Shown: one piece after another, positions 1-9,251 of the stretch
Position numbering within the stretch: position 1 is the first letter of the stretch
Layout of the letters: each line of letters begins with the position of its first letter
Assembly (NCBI GenBank): GCA_025800385.1
Contig: JAOXRS010000257.1
Span: forward strand, 124,001-188,000
Direction of reading: 5' to 3'
DNA from: Candidatus Albibeggiatoa sp. nov. NOAA
Lineage (GTDB): Bacteria; Pseudomonadota; Gammaproteobacteria; Beggiatoales; Beggiatoaceae
Length of the DNA stretch: 64,000 bases
Translations under genes and position numbers: made by a program
The notes under the pieces: model-generated
What the model was told of the DNA's origin: nothing
Database searches by the model: none
What the model saw: only the letters and a program-made list of their open reading frames with translations

Positions 1-1335
1 GACTGCACGAATGTAGCGTTCGTCGAGGTGTTCCATGCCGCTTAATAATACGTTGTCCAAGCTATCTAAATAGTCTTTGGTTTCGACGATGGCGGGGACG
101 GCACGGCTTAAGTCTGAGCCAAAAAACTCTAAACAGATGGTGCGAATGTGGGTTGGTTCTGGATATAGAACGAACTTTGCTGAGGTGATAAAACCATCAC
201 AGCCTTCTTTTTGTGCTCCCGGTAAGCCGCCCAGATATTTGTTTGTCACATCTTTGCCTAAGCCTTCTTTGCGGAATTCAGTCGCGGCAATTTTTAAAGT
301 TTCAGGTGTACCGATTGGAGTTTTGCCATCTTTTTCATAGTAGCTTAAACGGAACTCGGCGAAGGGTTCATCGTGGATTTTGCCTAAGTTATGGTTTAAT
401 CGCTCCACTTCCAACCATTTCGCGTCAGGTGTGACCATTTTCCATGATAATAAATTGTCAATCGTCGTGCCCCACAATACGGCTTTTTTACCGCCCGCGT
501 TCATGGCGATGTTACCACCAATGGTAGAGGCTTCTTGTGAAGTTGGGTCAACAGCAAAAATGAGTTTATGTTCTGCGGCTTTGCGTGCCACTTGTGCTGT
601 AATTGCGCCTGCTTCAACATGTACGACATGGAATTGTTTGTTATTTTGGTTGATTTTTTCAGGTTCAGCGATTTTCTCTAGTTTTTCAGTATTTATTACT
701 GCTGATAATTCATGCAAAGGTACTGCACCACCTGTATAACCTGTACCACCACCACGCGGGATTACAGTTAATTCTAATTCGATACAGCTGGCAATTAAAT
801 CAATGATTTCCTGCTCAGTATCAGGATATAACACCACCGCAGGATACGCCACACGCCAATCGGTTGCATCAGTGACATGAGACACACGCGCCATGCCATC
901 AAATCGAATATTGTCTTTACGCGTGACTTTTTTAAGCTTGCTGAAAATGCGTTGACGTAGTTGTTGTGTTGAGACTATTTGTTGCTCAAATTCAGCCACG
1001 GCTTTTTTTGCTGCATTCAGTAGTTGCAAAGCTAATTGATTGCCATCTGCCCGATCTTCAATTTGTCCGAGACGGTGTTTTAACGCGCCTACAAGTAAGT
1101 CACGTCGTTTGGGGTTATCCAATAAATCGTCTTGAATGAAGGGATTTCGCTGAATCACCCACATATCGCCCAAAACTTCAAATAACATACGTGCCGAACG
1201 GCCTGTACGCCGTTGTCCCCGTAGTTGATTTAGGATGTCCCATTGTTCCGCACCGAGCAAGCGTATGACAATTTCTCGGTCAGAAAAAGAGGTGTAATTA
1301 TAGGGAATTTCACGAATTCGAGTTTGTGCTGACAT
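1..1335 (-). CDS. FAD/FMN-binding oxidoreductase with DUF3683 N-terminus (C-terminal part off the window)
   Basis: Reading the minus strand from the ATG at 1335 gives 445 codons without a stop to the window edge, so the 3' end is missing. The first ~110 residues carry a DUF3683-like stretch (TSFSDREIVIRLLG, RRTGRSARMLFEVLG, RNPFIQDDLLDNPKRR). An FAD_binding_4 (PCMH) domain follows, with the flavin-binding signature VIPRGGGTGYTGGAVPL and later DPTSQEASTIGGNIAMNAGG. Proteins with this architecture are usually about 1200-1300 residues and end in an FeS/CCG-type oxidoreductase part, related to D-lactate or glycolate dehydrogenases. The substrate cannot be told from this fragment. No signal peptide is visible, so it is probably cytoplasmic or on the inner face of the membrane. 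The family assignment is firm, the physiological role is not. Confidence 0.85.
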   Translation of the reverse strand, partial: MSAQTRIREIPYNYTSFSDREIVIRLLGAEQWDILNQLRGQRRTGRSARMLFEVLGDMWVIQRNPFIQDDLLDNPKRRDLLVGALKHRLGQIEDRADGNQLALQLLNAAKKAVAEFEQQIVSTQQLRQRIFSKLKKVTRKDNIRFDGMARVSHVTDATDWRVAYPAVVLYPDTEQEIIDLIASCIELELTVIPRGGGTGYTGGAVPLHELSAVINTEKLEKIAEPEKINQNNKQFHVVHVEAGAITAQVARKAAEHKLIFAVDPTSQEASTIGGNIAMNAGGKKAVLWGTTIDNLLSWKMVTPDAKWLEVERLNHNLGKIHDEPFAEFRLSYYEKDGKTPIGTPETLKIAATEFRKEGLGKDVTNKYLGGLPGAQKEGCDGFITSAKFVLYPEPTHIRTICLEFFGSDLSRAVPAIVETKDYLDSLDNVLLSGMEHLDERYIRAV

Positions 1336-1688
1336 GGTATCACTGAAAAGTATATAAATAATAAGGAATTATTGATGAATACTATAACGGATTACTATGG
1401 CTTGTGCAATTTTTAGAAAATATCCATAAATTGGAGGGTTTTGGGTAATAAATAGAGTTTTTCACCAAAATAACGAAAATTTTTAAATAATAGGAGAATA
1501 AATAGCTTTGTCAGCCTAAAGGAATGCTTAACAGATAACCAAGATTATACAATACAGCTACTATGAATAATGAAAAATCTTATTTATACCACAATGCATC
1601 TATTAATAAATTTAATTATTTCATAAAATACACTGATCGAAGACCTCTAATCACTTAGAGTCCAATAACCTTATTATCCGAGGTAAAA
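1336..1688. other. AT-rich intergenic region between divergent genes
   Basis: This 353-base gap separates the minus-strand FAD oxidase from the plus-strand hydrolase, so it should hold both promoters. I see no convincing ORF, RNA or strong repeat. A purine-rich GAGG lies just before the ATG at 1689. Confidence 0.5.
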
Positions 1689-2597
1689 ATGAGCAATTCA
1701 ATTGATGCTGAATCTTTAGCAATCATACATGCACTGGCAGAAGGTGTTAAACCGAAACGTGCACCGATTTTAAAAAACCCTGCCGATTATGATTTAGAAT
1801 ATGAAGATATTTTCTTTCCATCTTATGATGGTATTCCGCTTGAAGCGTGGTTTATTCCTGCTAATTCAAACAAGTTAATTATCTGCAATCATCCAATGAC
1901 TATGAATCGCTACGGATTCCCTGGGCATCTTGAACCTTGGAGTCAATTCAGTGATGTCGAAGTGGATTTCAATAAGATTTACAAAATATTGCATACGGCG
2001 GGCTATAACGTTCTAACTTATGACATGCGTAACCATGGTTTGAGTGGTGAGGCAAATGGTGGCATTGCAGGGGCTGGTTTGTATGAATGGCGTGATGTGA
2101 TTGGGGCAATGCAATATGTGCAAAATCACGAAAAATTGAAAGATATGATCGTGGGTTTGCTCAATCCGTGTGCAGGCGGTAATGCAGCAATGGTTGCGAT
2201 GGCAAAACATCCAGAATACTTTACTGATGTGAAAGCTTTTGTTTGTCCACAACCTTGTTCAATGGATTATGGCATGAAGGAGATAGCAACTTTACAAGGT
2301 GTTGGCGAATATATGGATGAGCTTGATGAGGCACAGCGCAAGTTAGGAGGCTTTACCAACAAAGAAATGTCACCACATCCATATGCCCCGAGTGTCAGTA
2401 TGCCCACTTTTATCACGCAAGTACATGATGATCTTTGGACAATGCCAGAGGATGTACAAACTACATTTGATAAACTGACGGTGAAAGAGAAAAAGTTATT
2501 TTGGATTGAAGGCACGACTAAACGCTTTGATGGCTACAATTACTTTGGCGAACATCCAGAGCAAATGCTAGATTTTTTTGATATGTATATGAAGTAA
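1689..2597 (+). CDS. alpha/beta hydrolase family protein with a possible Cys nucleophile
   Basis: The 302-residue protein has the layout of an alpha/beta hydrolase: a strand and oxyanion region (LIICNHPMTMNRYGFPG), the YDMRNHGLS motif typical of the family before the nucleophile, and a nucleophile-elbow position reading LLNPCAGGNAAM. The usual GxSxG is replaced by NPCAG, so a cysteine sits where serine is expected, as in dienelactone hydrolases. An acid/His region follows (VHDDLWTMPEDV, and a late His in GEHPEQML). No signal peptide is visible, so it is probably cytosolic. The gene stands alone, with GAGG just upstream of the ATG. The substrate is unknown. The elbow could also be inactive, so catalysis is an inference. 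Confidence 0.75.
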   Translation: MSNSIDAESLAIIHALAEGVKPKRAPILKNPADYDLEYEDIFFPSYDGIPLEAWFIPANSNKLIICNHPMTMNRYGFPGHLEPWSQFSDVEVDFNKIYKILHTAGYNVLTYDMRNHGLSGEANGGIAGAGLYEWRDVIGAMQYVQNHEKLKDMIVGLLNPCAGGNAAMVAMAKHPEYFTDVKAFVCPQPCSMDYGMKEIATLQGVGEYMDELDEAQRKLGGFTNKEMSPHPYAPSVSMPTFITQVHDDLWTMPEDVQTTFDKLTVKEKKLFWIEGTTKRFDGYNYFGEHPEQMLDFFDMYMK

Positions 2598-2776
2598 AAT
2601 ATAAACGCTAGACTAAAGTGGTTTATGTATAAAATCTAATAGATAGTTAGGCATATCAGACTATCTATTATGTTAACTTTTTACTTGTGAAACAATATAA
2701 TGGATTACTATAGCCTGTGTAATTTTCAGAAAATGGCTATAAATTCTCAAACTTTGGTTAATTTTTGAGAGGTTAA

Positions 2777-3979
2777 TTATTTTATCTTATTTCTTTCATA
2801 TTCATAAAAAGGAAGCTTAGTATCAATTTCGTTAAGAAAACGTTTTAATAAATATAATGTAGAAGGAGTAAAATCTTCTTTTTTCATAGTGAGTAAAATA
2901 TTATCTAACATAGCAGTAGAGCAAGTTATGATATGACCAAGCTCCTTACAATCAACAGGAGGAAAAGCTTGCCCCACTTTTTCATCTATGGCTTTTATTT
3001 GATCTTCCCATGAAAGTATTGACTTTTTTAAAGCTTCAATATCATGATGTTTTTCATAATCAATAAGACTGCTCTGTATTTTGTTCAAGATAATTTGACA
3101 AGTCTGAAAAGCATTATCAGAAAAGCTTAAAAATGCACCTTTTGTTGTTTGGTTTTCTACTATAAAGTCTAGTAGAAAATTGCGATCATCCCATTTTATT
3201 TCAATATTGTCTGTAATCTCATCATAATGATCTGACTGTACTTTTGCTATGCACTGAGGGGCATTCCATACAGTTCGACAAAATGGTAAGCCATGATTAA
3301 TTTGTTGAACACTATCATAGAAAAATATAGAAATAACTTCAGCTGGCTTATCTTTATAAAGATTAGATGTTACAGCATTTCTATGGTAATCACTTTTTTT
3401 TAGTTTTTCATTTATCTGAGGAATCATTTTTCTCATTGCTACTCTTGATGTTGCATAAGTATTTTCAACCAGTATGTCAGCAGAAACTCTTCTTGTTAAT
3501 CCATGAGATATATCTGAAATGTTCATAATAGAATAATGATGAGGGTTATTATAGAACTTAGAGATTTCTTCTTTAAAATTTATTGTTAGTTTTTGAGAAT
3601 ATGGGATTTCTATTTTCCAACCTTTTGATGTTTCTTCTATTTTATTAGGTAACACATTTTGCCAATAGGCGTAACCAGTATCTGGGTTATAAATAATAAG
3701 CAAAACAGGCAAAGAGTGGCTTAGCCAATAATCTAAATGACGTTTTTTACCTCTATAAATAAAACTATTTTTACTTTCTTCCCTAAAAAAGCTTCTGCCA
3801 CTTTTTATTTGTAACGCAAATAGTTGACCTGTTGGTAGTCCGTTTTCAACAATTTCAACTTGCATATCTATTCCAACATCAGAAACAGTTTGTTCTCTTT
3901 CTATCCATCCAAACTCTTCAAGAAAGGTTAGTGCAACTTTATGTACTCCAATTCTATCAATTAAATCAACTTTACTCAT
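2777..3979 (-). CDS. DUF4365 domain protein (restriction-endonuclease-like fold)
   Basis: The 400-residue protein starts with a DUF4365 domain (about residues 10-150). It shows the PD-(D/E)XK-like arrangement GIDMQVEI (D38), then FALQIKSG with Q57 and K59, followed by YWLSHSLPVLLIIYNP and the YAYW motif common in this family. DUF4365 proteins are predicted nucleases and are often found in or next to defence loci. The C-terminal ~240 residues are mostly helical and I do not recognise them. No partner helicase, methyltransferase or NTPase is adjacent; the gene sits alone downstream of the serA terminator. Low GC relative to serA/serC suggests lateral gain. Nuclease function is inferred from the fold, not shown. 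Confidence 0.7.
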   Translation of the reverse strand: MSKVDLIDRIGVHKVALTFLEEFGWIEREQTVSDVGIDMQVEIVENGLPTGQLFALQIKSGRSFFREESKNSFIYRGKKRHLDYWLSHSLPVLLIIYNPDTGYAYWQNVLPNKIEETSKGWKIEIPYSQKLTINFKEEISKFYNNPHHYSIMNISDISHGLTRRVSADILVENTYATSRVAMRKMIPQINEKLKKSDYHRNAVTSNLYKDKPAEVISIFFYDSVQQINHGLPFCRTVWNAPQCIAKVQSDHYDEITDNIEIKWDDRNFLLDFIVENQTTKGAFLSFSDNAFQTCQIILNKIQSSLIDYEKHHDIEALKKSILSWEDQIKAIDEKVGQAFPPVDCKELGHIITCSTAMLDNILLTMKKEDFTPSTLYLLKRFLNEIDTKLPFYEYERNKIK

Positions 3980-4018
3980 AATTAAAATATTTTGTTTTTC
4001 AATAGGTTGAACCTGAAA

Positions 4019-4049
4019 AACCTGACAGACACAAGCTGCCCATCAGGTT
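4019..4049 (-). terminator. Rho-independent terminator after serA
   Basis: The inverted repeat AACCTGA/TCAGGTT lies just beyond the serA stop. On the minus strand a T-run follows the stem. T-rich sequence also flanks the plus side, so it could act in both directions. Confidence 0.65.
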
Positions 4050-4057
4050 ATTTTTAT

Positions 4058-5221
4058 TTATAAAGCGCGAACGGTTAATACACCTTCGATTTGCTTCATT
4101 TCATCAAGCACATTTTGCGTGACAGGAGCAGAAATATCCACCAAAGTACACGCCACCTCACCACGCGAACGATTCAACATATCAATAATATTTAAATCAG
4201 CGTTAGCAATGGTTTTTGAAATCTGCTCAATCATATGCGGCACATTGGAATTCACCACCATCAAACGATGTCCACCATTACGCGGCATATACATTTCTGG
4301 GAAATTCACCGAATTCTTAATCGTGCCATCTTCTAAATAATCACGGATTTGATCTGCCACCATAATTGCACAATTCTCTTCCGCCTCATTGGTCGACGCA
4401 CCCAAATGTGGTAACGCAATTACGCCTTTTTGCTGTAGTAAATCGTTGGTTGGGAAATCACACACATACGCATTGACTTTGCCCGCATCCAAGGCTTCGC
4501 ATACCGCTTTGTCATCGATAATCCCGCCACGAGAAAAGTTTAAGACAGTTAAACCTGTTTTGGCATTGGCTAAACGATCAGCGTTAATCATACCGCGCGT
4601 CGCATCGATTAAAGGCACATGCACGGTGACAAAATCGACTTGATTTAACATATCATCGACATTCGCCGCTTGTTTGACTTCTGCCGACAATTGCCACGCA
4701 TTTTTAACTGTAATGTGCGGATCGTAACCCATTACGTTCATGCCTAACGCCACTGCAGCGTTTGCCACTTTTACCCCAATCGCACCTAAACCAATTACGC
4801 CTAACGTGCGTCCTGCCAACTCGAAACCAACAAATTGCTTTTTGCCCGCTTCCACACTTTTTGCTAAAGCTTCGTCTGTGCCGCTTAAATTACGAGTGTA
4901 ATCCCATGCTGGTAATAAATTCCGTGCACTTAACAACATGCCAGATAATACTAACTCTTTTACCGCATTGGCATTTGCCCCGGGGGCATTGAATACAGGA
5001 ATACCGAGCTGGGTCATTTTATCCACAGGAATGTTATTCACCCCTGCCCCTGCACGACCAACCGCTTTTAACGTATCAGGCACAGACCAATCGTGCAATT
5101 TATACGAGCGTAATAACACCGCATCAGGGTGCTGAATTTCGGAAGCCACTTCATAATTTTCACGTGGCAAACGATCCAAACCTTTAACAGAAATATTATT
5201 AAATGTGAGAACCTTGTACAT
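4058..5221 (-). CDS. serA: D-3-phosphoglycerate dehydrogenase
   Basis: SerA oxidises 3-phosphoglycerate to 3-phosphohydroxypyruvate with NAD, the first step of serine synthesis. The sequence shows the D-isomer 2-hydroxyacid dehydrogenase pattern: an N-terminal substrate-domain half, the Rossmann motif GVIGLGAIGVKVA, catalytic Arg in NFSRGG, catalytic His in LPHLGAST, and a C-terminal ACT domain (about the last 75 residues) suggesting regulation by serine. I place the start at 5221 (MYKVLTFNNIS), where homologues begin and just after the serC stop. An in-frame ATG at 5242 would add seven residues and overlap serC. At about 387 residues it is the short type common in many bacteria. It forms an operon with serC. 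Confidence 0.93.
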   Translation of the reverse strand: MYKVLTFNNISVKGLDRLPRENYEVASEIQHPDAVLLRSYKLHDWSVPDTLKAVGRAGAGVNNIPVDKMTQLGIPVFNAPGANANAVKELVLSGMLLSARNLLPAWDYTRNLSGTDEALAKSVEAGKKQFVGFELAGRTLGVIGLGAIGVKVANAAVALGMNVMGYDPHITVKNAWQLSAEVKQAANVDDMLNQVDFVTVHVPLIDATRGMINADRLANAKTGLTVLNFSRGGIIDDKAVCEALDAGKVNAYVCDFPTNDLLQQKGVIALPHLGASTNEAEENCAIMVADQIRDYLEDGTIKNSVNFPEMYMPRNGGHRLMVVNSNVPHMIEQISKTIANADLNIIDMLNRSRGEVACTLVDISAPVTQNVLDEMKQIEGVLTVRAL

Positions 5222-5222
5222 G

Positions 5223-6308
5223 TTAGGCATTCCGTTGTTCAAAGTCTTGCATGAAAGCGATTAACGCATCGACACCCGCTTCTGGCATCGCGTTGTAAAT
5301 ACTGGCACGCATACCACCAACTGAACGATGACCCGCTAACGTAGCTAAACCTGCTTCTTTAGCTGCTGCTAAGAATGGTTTATCTAAGTCCGTATTAGCT
5401 AAAGTGAACGGGATATTCATCCAAGAACGGTATTTTGGATCGACTGGGTTTGCATAAAAATCAGAGCCATCAATCGCTGCGTATAACTTGCCTGCTTTGC
5501 GCTTGTTGATTTCTGCCATTTTGTCTAAGCCGCCGATTTCATCTTTCAACCATTGGAAAACTAAACCAGCTAAATACCATGTATAAGTTGGTGGTGTATT
5601 CGGCATAGAATCTGCGTCGTCCAAAGCTTTGTAATCTAATACCGTTGGACAAATATCAGCAGCTTGACCGATTAAATCATCACGCACAATGACAACAGTT
5701 ACACCCGCAGGGCCGATATTTTTCTGTGCGCCCGCGTAGATCATACCAAATTTAGACACATCAATTGGACGAGATAAAATCGTAGAAGACATGTCTGCAA
5801 TTAAAGGCACATCACCTGTGTCTGGAATCTGATCGAACTCTAAACCGTTAATGGTTTCGTTTGGTGTGTAATGTACGTAAGCCGCTTCTGGATTAAATTT
5901 CCATTCGCTGCTATCAGCAATCGTAGTGAAATTATTGTCAGAAGAATCAGCCACTAAATTCACTTCACAATAGTTTTTAGCTTCTTTAATGGCTTTTTTA
6001 GACCATTGTCCTGTATTGAAATAATCTGCCTGCGTTTTGCCGCGTAATAAATTCATTGGAATTCCCGCGAATTGACCTGTTGCGCCGCCTTGCATGAATA
6101 AAATTTTGTAATTCTCAGGCACGTTTAATAAATCGCGTAAATCATTGGTTGCCTGTTCTGCAATTGAAACAAACTCTTTACCACGGTGACTCATTTCCAT
6201 GGTCGACATGCCACTGCCCTGCCAATCCAACATTTCTTGTTGCGCACGTTGTAAAACCGCTTCTGGTAAAGTCGCTGGGCCTGCACTAAAGTTATATACT
6301 CGTGACAT
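5223..6308 (-). CDS. serC: phosphoserine aminotransferase
   Basis: SerC transfers an amino group from glutamate to 3-phosphohydroxypyruvate in serine synthesis and can also act in pyridoxal phosphate synthesis. The 361-residue length is normal for the family. It begins with MSRVYNFSAGPATLPEAVL and carries the class V aminotransferase PLP lysine in YAGAQKNIGPAG, plus the conserved HYTPNETINGLE and GGMRASIYNAMP segments. An AAGGA ribosome site lies about 7 bases before the ATG. It is the first gene of the serC-serA unit; its stop lies one base from the preferred serA start, which implies translational coupling. Confidence 0.95.
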   Translation of the reverse strand: MSRVYNFSAGPATLPEAVLQRAQQEMLDWQGSGMSTMEMSHRGKEFVSIAEQATNDLRDLLNVPENYKILFMQGGATGQFAGIPMNLLRGKTQADYFNTGQWSKKAIKEAKNYCEVNLVADSSDNNFTTIADSSEWKFNPEAAYVHYTPNETINGLEFDQIPDTGDVPLIADMSSTILSRPIDVSKFGMIYAGAQKNIGPAGVTVVIVRDDLIGQAADICPTVLDYKALDDADSMPNTPPTYTWYLAGLVFQWLKDEIGGLDKMAEINKRKAGKLYAAIDGSDFYANPVDPKYRSWMNIPFTLANTDLDKPFLAAAKEAGLATLAGHRSVGGMRASIYNAMPEAGVDALIAFMQDFEQRNA

Positions 6309-6739
6309 AGAAAAATCCTTGTTGGGTTATCCTTGGTGGTGCATTCTTGTTAAGAGCATAGAATGTAGCATAACTAAGACTAATACTGAATAACTTCTCA
6401 TTAAAAGCTGACTGATTATGTAACCTACAATAGCCCAGTAAAAAAATATCAGAATGATCTTATTGGATTTTAGAGACACGAGAAATTCGTACGAGTACTT
6501 GGCTACTTCCACTGCCTGAACAATAATAAGTGCTTATAATAGGATTTGTTTTTGCTTATTACAGGTGTATAAATTGAAAGTTGATAAGAGACTTAAAAAA
6601 TAACTATTAGAATAAGGCTTGTTTTGCTTGATATTGTCCATATTCTTGGTGCATAAAACAAACTTTAACAATTTTGACTAATTTAAGATAAGATAGTAAT
6701 CTTGTGTTTTAGTTAACATTTCCTAACGAGGGTGAATGA
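6309..6739. other. intergenic region between divergent serC and ybaB
   Basis: This 431-base AT-rich gap must contain the promoters for serC (minus) and ybaB (plus). A 61-codon minus-strand reading frame in it has no ribosome site or family resemblance, and I do not call it. Unlike in many gammaproteobacteria, dnaX does not precede ybaB. Confidence 0.5.
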
Positions 6740-7063
6740 ATGAAAGGTGGTTTATCTGGTTTAATGAAACAAGCCCAACAAATGCAAAAGAATTTGCAGG
6801 ATATGCAGGGCGAAATTGCCAATATGCAAGTCACTGGTGAAGCAGGTGGCGGCATGGTAAAAGTCGTCATGAGTGGCCGTCATGATGTGCGTCGCGTGAC
6901 GATTGATGATAGCTTAATGAGTGATGACAAAGAAATGTTAGAAGATTTAGTTGCAGCAGCAATTAACGATGCAGTACGTAAAGTTGAAAAAACAAGTCAA
7001 GATAAATTATCTTCTTTGACAGGTGGCATGGACTTACCTCCTGGTATGAAATTACCATTTTAA
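6740..7063 (+). CDS. ybaB: YbaB/EbfC family nucleoid-associated protein
   Basis: The 107-residue product is a full-length YbaB/EbfC protein, a small dimeric DNA-binding protein that coats the nucleoid and affects gene expression. The N-terminal helix is rich in Met and Gln (GLMKQAQQMQKNLQDMQ), followed by the conserved VTGEAGGGMVKVVMSG segment and MLEDLVAAAINDAVRKVE. A GAGGG ribosome site precedes the ATG. In many relatives it sits between dnaX and recR. Here neither is adjacent and a methyltransferase-rnhA pair follows 22 bases later, perhaps in the same transcript. Confidence 0.93.
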   Translation: MKGGLSGLMKQAQQMQKNLQDMQGEIANMQVTGEAGGGMVKVVMSGRHDVRRVTIDDSLMSDDKEMLEDLVAAAINDAVRKVEKTSQDKLSSLTGGMDLPPGMKLPF

Positions 7064-7085
7064 ACACTAACGCCACGCTTATCTA

Positions 7086-7823
7086 ATGGGAACGTGCCTA
7101 GCAGAACTTTATCATTGGTTTGCAACGCCGTTGGGTGAGCGTTTGTTGCAGTCAGAAGCACGGCTGATGCAGCAAATCCTACCAGATTTATTCGGTTATC
7201 ATTTATTACAAGTAGGCAATATTGGCTATGGTAAGTTACTAGAAAGTAGCCGCATTAATCACCGCTGTATTTTATGTCTACGTAATCCACATTTTGAAGA
7301 CCCCTATTCTATCCTCCACGCATCAGCAGATAATCTACCCTTTGCCTCAGATAGTGTCGATGTTGTAGTGTTGCCTCATGTGTTGGAATTTGAAGAACAT
7401 CCCCACCAAATTTTACGTGAAGTGGAACGCGTTTTAATCGCCGAAGGTCATGTGGTGATTATTGGCTTCAATCCTGTTAGCCTTTGGGGGTTGTGGCATC
7501 GCTTTATCTCTCGACGTAAACAAGCCCCTTGGTGTAGCCAATTTTTACCTGTGTTAAGAGTCAAAGATTGGCTAGCTTTGCTTGAATTTGAAAAAGTGCA
7601 GCAACATACTTTATTTTTCGCGCCACCATTTTATAGCCATTGGGTCACAATGAAGCGTTTAGATAAATTTGGTAGTCGTTGGGGTAAGGATTTTGGGGCA
7701 GTTTATGTATTGGTCGCAAGAAAAAGAGTGGCAACACTTACACCGATTAAACCAAAATGGACAGCTGAACCTGTGATGGTCAGCACACCCATCGGCTCAC
7801 GTTTGGAAAAACATCATGAGTAA
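7086..7823 (+). CDS. class I SAM-dependent methyltransferase (YafS-like)
   Basis: The 245-residue protein resembles E. coli YafS, a predicted SAM-dependent methyltransferase, and keeps YafS's position directly before rnhA. Visible features are a degenerate motif I (LLQVGNIGYGKLL), the region around ASADNLPFASDSVDVVVLPHVLEF (Methyltransf_11 style, acidic loop plus LPHVLEF), and the post-motif REVERVLIAEGHVVIIGFNP. The end overlaps the rnhA start by 8 bases, indicating coupled translation. The substrate is unknown. Motif I is weak, but the second half of the fold is clear. Confidence 0.82.
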   Translation: MGTCLAELYHWFATPLGERLLQSEARLMQQILPDLFGYHLLQVGNIGYGKLLESSRINHRCILCLRNPHFEDPYSILHASADNLPFASDSVDVVVLPHVLEFEEHPHQILREVERVLIAEGHVVIIGFNPVSLWGLWHRFISRRKQAPWCSQFLPVLRVKDWLALLEFEKVQQHTLFFAPPFYSHWVTMKRLDKFGSRWGKDFGAVYVLVARKRVATLTPIKPKWTAEPVMVSTPIGSRLEKHHE

Positions 7824-8250
7824 AATTGTTGAAGCATTTACGGATGGCGCATGTAAAGGTAATCCCGGTCTTGGAGGTTGGGGGGTTTTATTGCGTTATG
7901 GCGAGCACCAAAAAGAGTTATGTGGTGGTGAGCAAGATACAACCAATAACCGTATGGAATTACTCGCAGCGATTATGGCATTGGAAACACTTAAACGCCC
8001 TTGCCAAGTTAAATTAACCACAGATTCTCAGTACGTGCGCCAAGGTATTACCCAGTGGATTCACAACTGGATTAAAAATGATTGGAAAACATCATCTAAG
8101 AAACCTGTTAAAAATGTCGATTTATGGAAACGTTTACACGCAGCAACCCAACAACATGAGGTTGAATGGCATTGGGTGAAAGGACATGCTGGACACACAG
8201 AAAATGAAATTGCAGATAGATTAGCCAATCAAGGAATTGAAACAATTTAG
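7816..8250 (+). CDS. rnhA: ribonuclease HI
   Basis: RNase HI cleaves the RNA strand of RNA-DNA hybrids. The 144-residue length matches the family. All four catalytic acids are visible: D10 in AFTDGACKGNPG, E48 in NRMELLAA, the Asp in TTDSQYV, and the Asp in ENEIADRLA. The basic handle region (TSSKKPVKNVDLWKRL) and the conserved His in VKGHAGH are present too. The gene overlaps the upstream methyltransferase. Confidence 0.96.
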   Translation: MSKIVEAFTDGACKGNPGLGGWGVLLRYGEHQKELCGGEQDTTNNRMELLAAIMALETLKRPCQVKLTTDSQYVRQGITQWIHNWIKNDWKTSSKKPVKNVDLWKRLHAATQQHEVEWHWVKGHAGHTENEIADRLANQGIETI

Positions 8251-8285
8251 CAAAACACTATACAAAAAAAGATTAGTCTTTCATC

Positions 8286-8687
8286 TATCAGAAAAAACCA
8301 CTAACCTTTATTGTGATAATTAACGGGAGCGTTCTAATTCAATAATGGTATTGATTACGTGTAACCGATAGTTTCTGAAGGTGAATTTTTAACATTCCTG
8401 TTTCTCAAAATCCTCAAATACATCGCTGGGTAAGGCTGCAATATTGTCGTCGTCAAATGCAGTCGATACCTTAGACTGAATACTATTATCAGAAAAAATC
8501 ACTAACCCTTATTGTGATAATTAACGGGAGCATTCTAATTCAATAGTGGTATTGATTACGTATAACCGATGGTTTCTGAAGGTGAATTTTTAACATTCCT
8601 GTTTCTCAAAATCCTCAAACACATCGCTGGGTAAGGCTGCAATATTGTCGTCGTCAAATGCAGTCGATACCTTGGACTGAATACTAT
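8286..8687. repeat. tandem direct repeat, two copies of about 201 bp
   Basis: Two nearly identical 201-base units lie head to tail (8286-8486 and 8487-8687), differing by only a few substitutions. Each contains, on the minus strand, the same 3' coding end (SIQSKVSTAFDDDNIAAL to FEKQEC and stop) of the small gene at 8590-8820, so the duplication left a second headless 3' end. High identity suggests a recent event. Confidence 0.9.
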
Positions 8688-8820
8688 AAATTCCGTTTTT
8701 TATGTTAGGACTGGCAACCCTAAGAATATAACATTGAAGAACGGAGTTTATAACTAGATTTTCAGTTAAATCAGTCTCTTCTGTCGTTGGATTAGCAGCA
8801 AACACACTATTATTTTTCAA
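8590..8820 (-). CDS. small hypothetical protein of 76 residues
   Basis: The ORF encodes a polar, acidic peptide starting MKNNSVFAANPTTEETD and ending FEDFEKQEC. I recognise no family. Its C-terminal half and stop lie in the right-hand unit of a 201-bp tandem duplication, and the same peptide end occurs again in the left-hand unit without a start. The conserved reading frame between the two units (mostly silent or tolerated differences) is weak support for coding. The short length, acidic character and terminal Cys could fit a peptide precursor or toxin-antitoxin component, but no maturation enzyme or partner is adjacent, so I assign no function. Confidence 0.4.
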   Translation of the reverse strand: MKNNSVFAANPTTEETDLTENLVINSVLQCYILRVASPNIKNGIYSIQSKVSTAFDDDNIAALPSDVFEDFEKQEC

Positions 8821-9251
8821 TTCTTAAGAATCAGATCACTAATCCTTAAAAAAAGGCATTAGTAAATAGTACAAATGAGATTCTACATATTTGTATTAAA
8901 AAAATAGTCTGCAATCCACTAACATATTGTTTTAAAAAAACTAACTCATCAGAAATAGATGTTTTTTTGCAAAATGACTATTTACCTATATTTAATCACA
9001 AAACTTGGCTTAAGCTATTATTAATAGCAATCCTATTTATGAAATAAAAGACAATGATTAAAATAAATAATAAAACGCATATTTACCCAGCCAATATCTA
9101 ATAATGTATAACAATATAAATTATTATAAAATGTGAATATATTTTGCTTAAAACAATAAGTTTTTATTCTTTGAAAACTCAACGTAATGAAATTTAATAT
9201 ATTGATAGTCCGAGATATATTTGGCGATATAAGTGTTTATATATAGGTAGA
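8821..9251. other. very AT-rich intergenic region before the sensor kinase gene
   Basis: No ORF or RNA is supported in this 431-base stretch. It should contain the promoter for the kinase and, on the minus strand, for the small ORF at 8590-8820. Confidence 0.45.

Noticed and set aside
8286..8687. CRISPR-like or insertion-element repeat
   Set aside because: There are only two 201-base units with no spacers, no terminal inverted repeats and no transposase; it is a simple tandem duplication.
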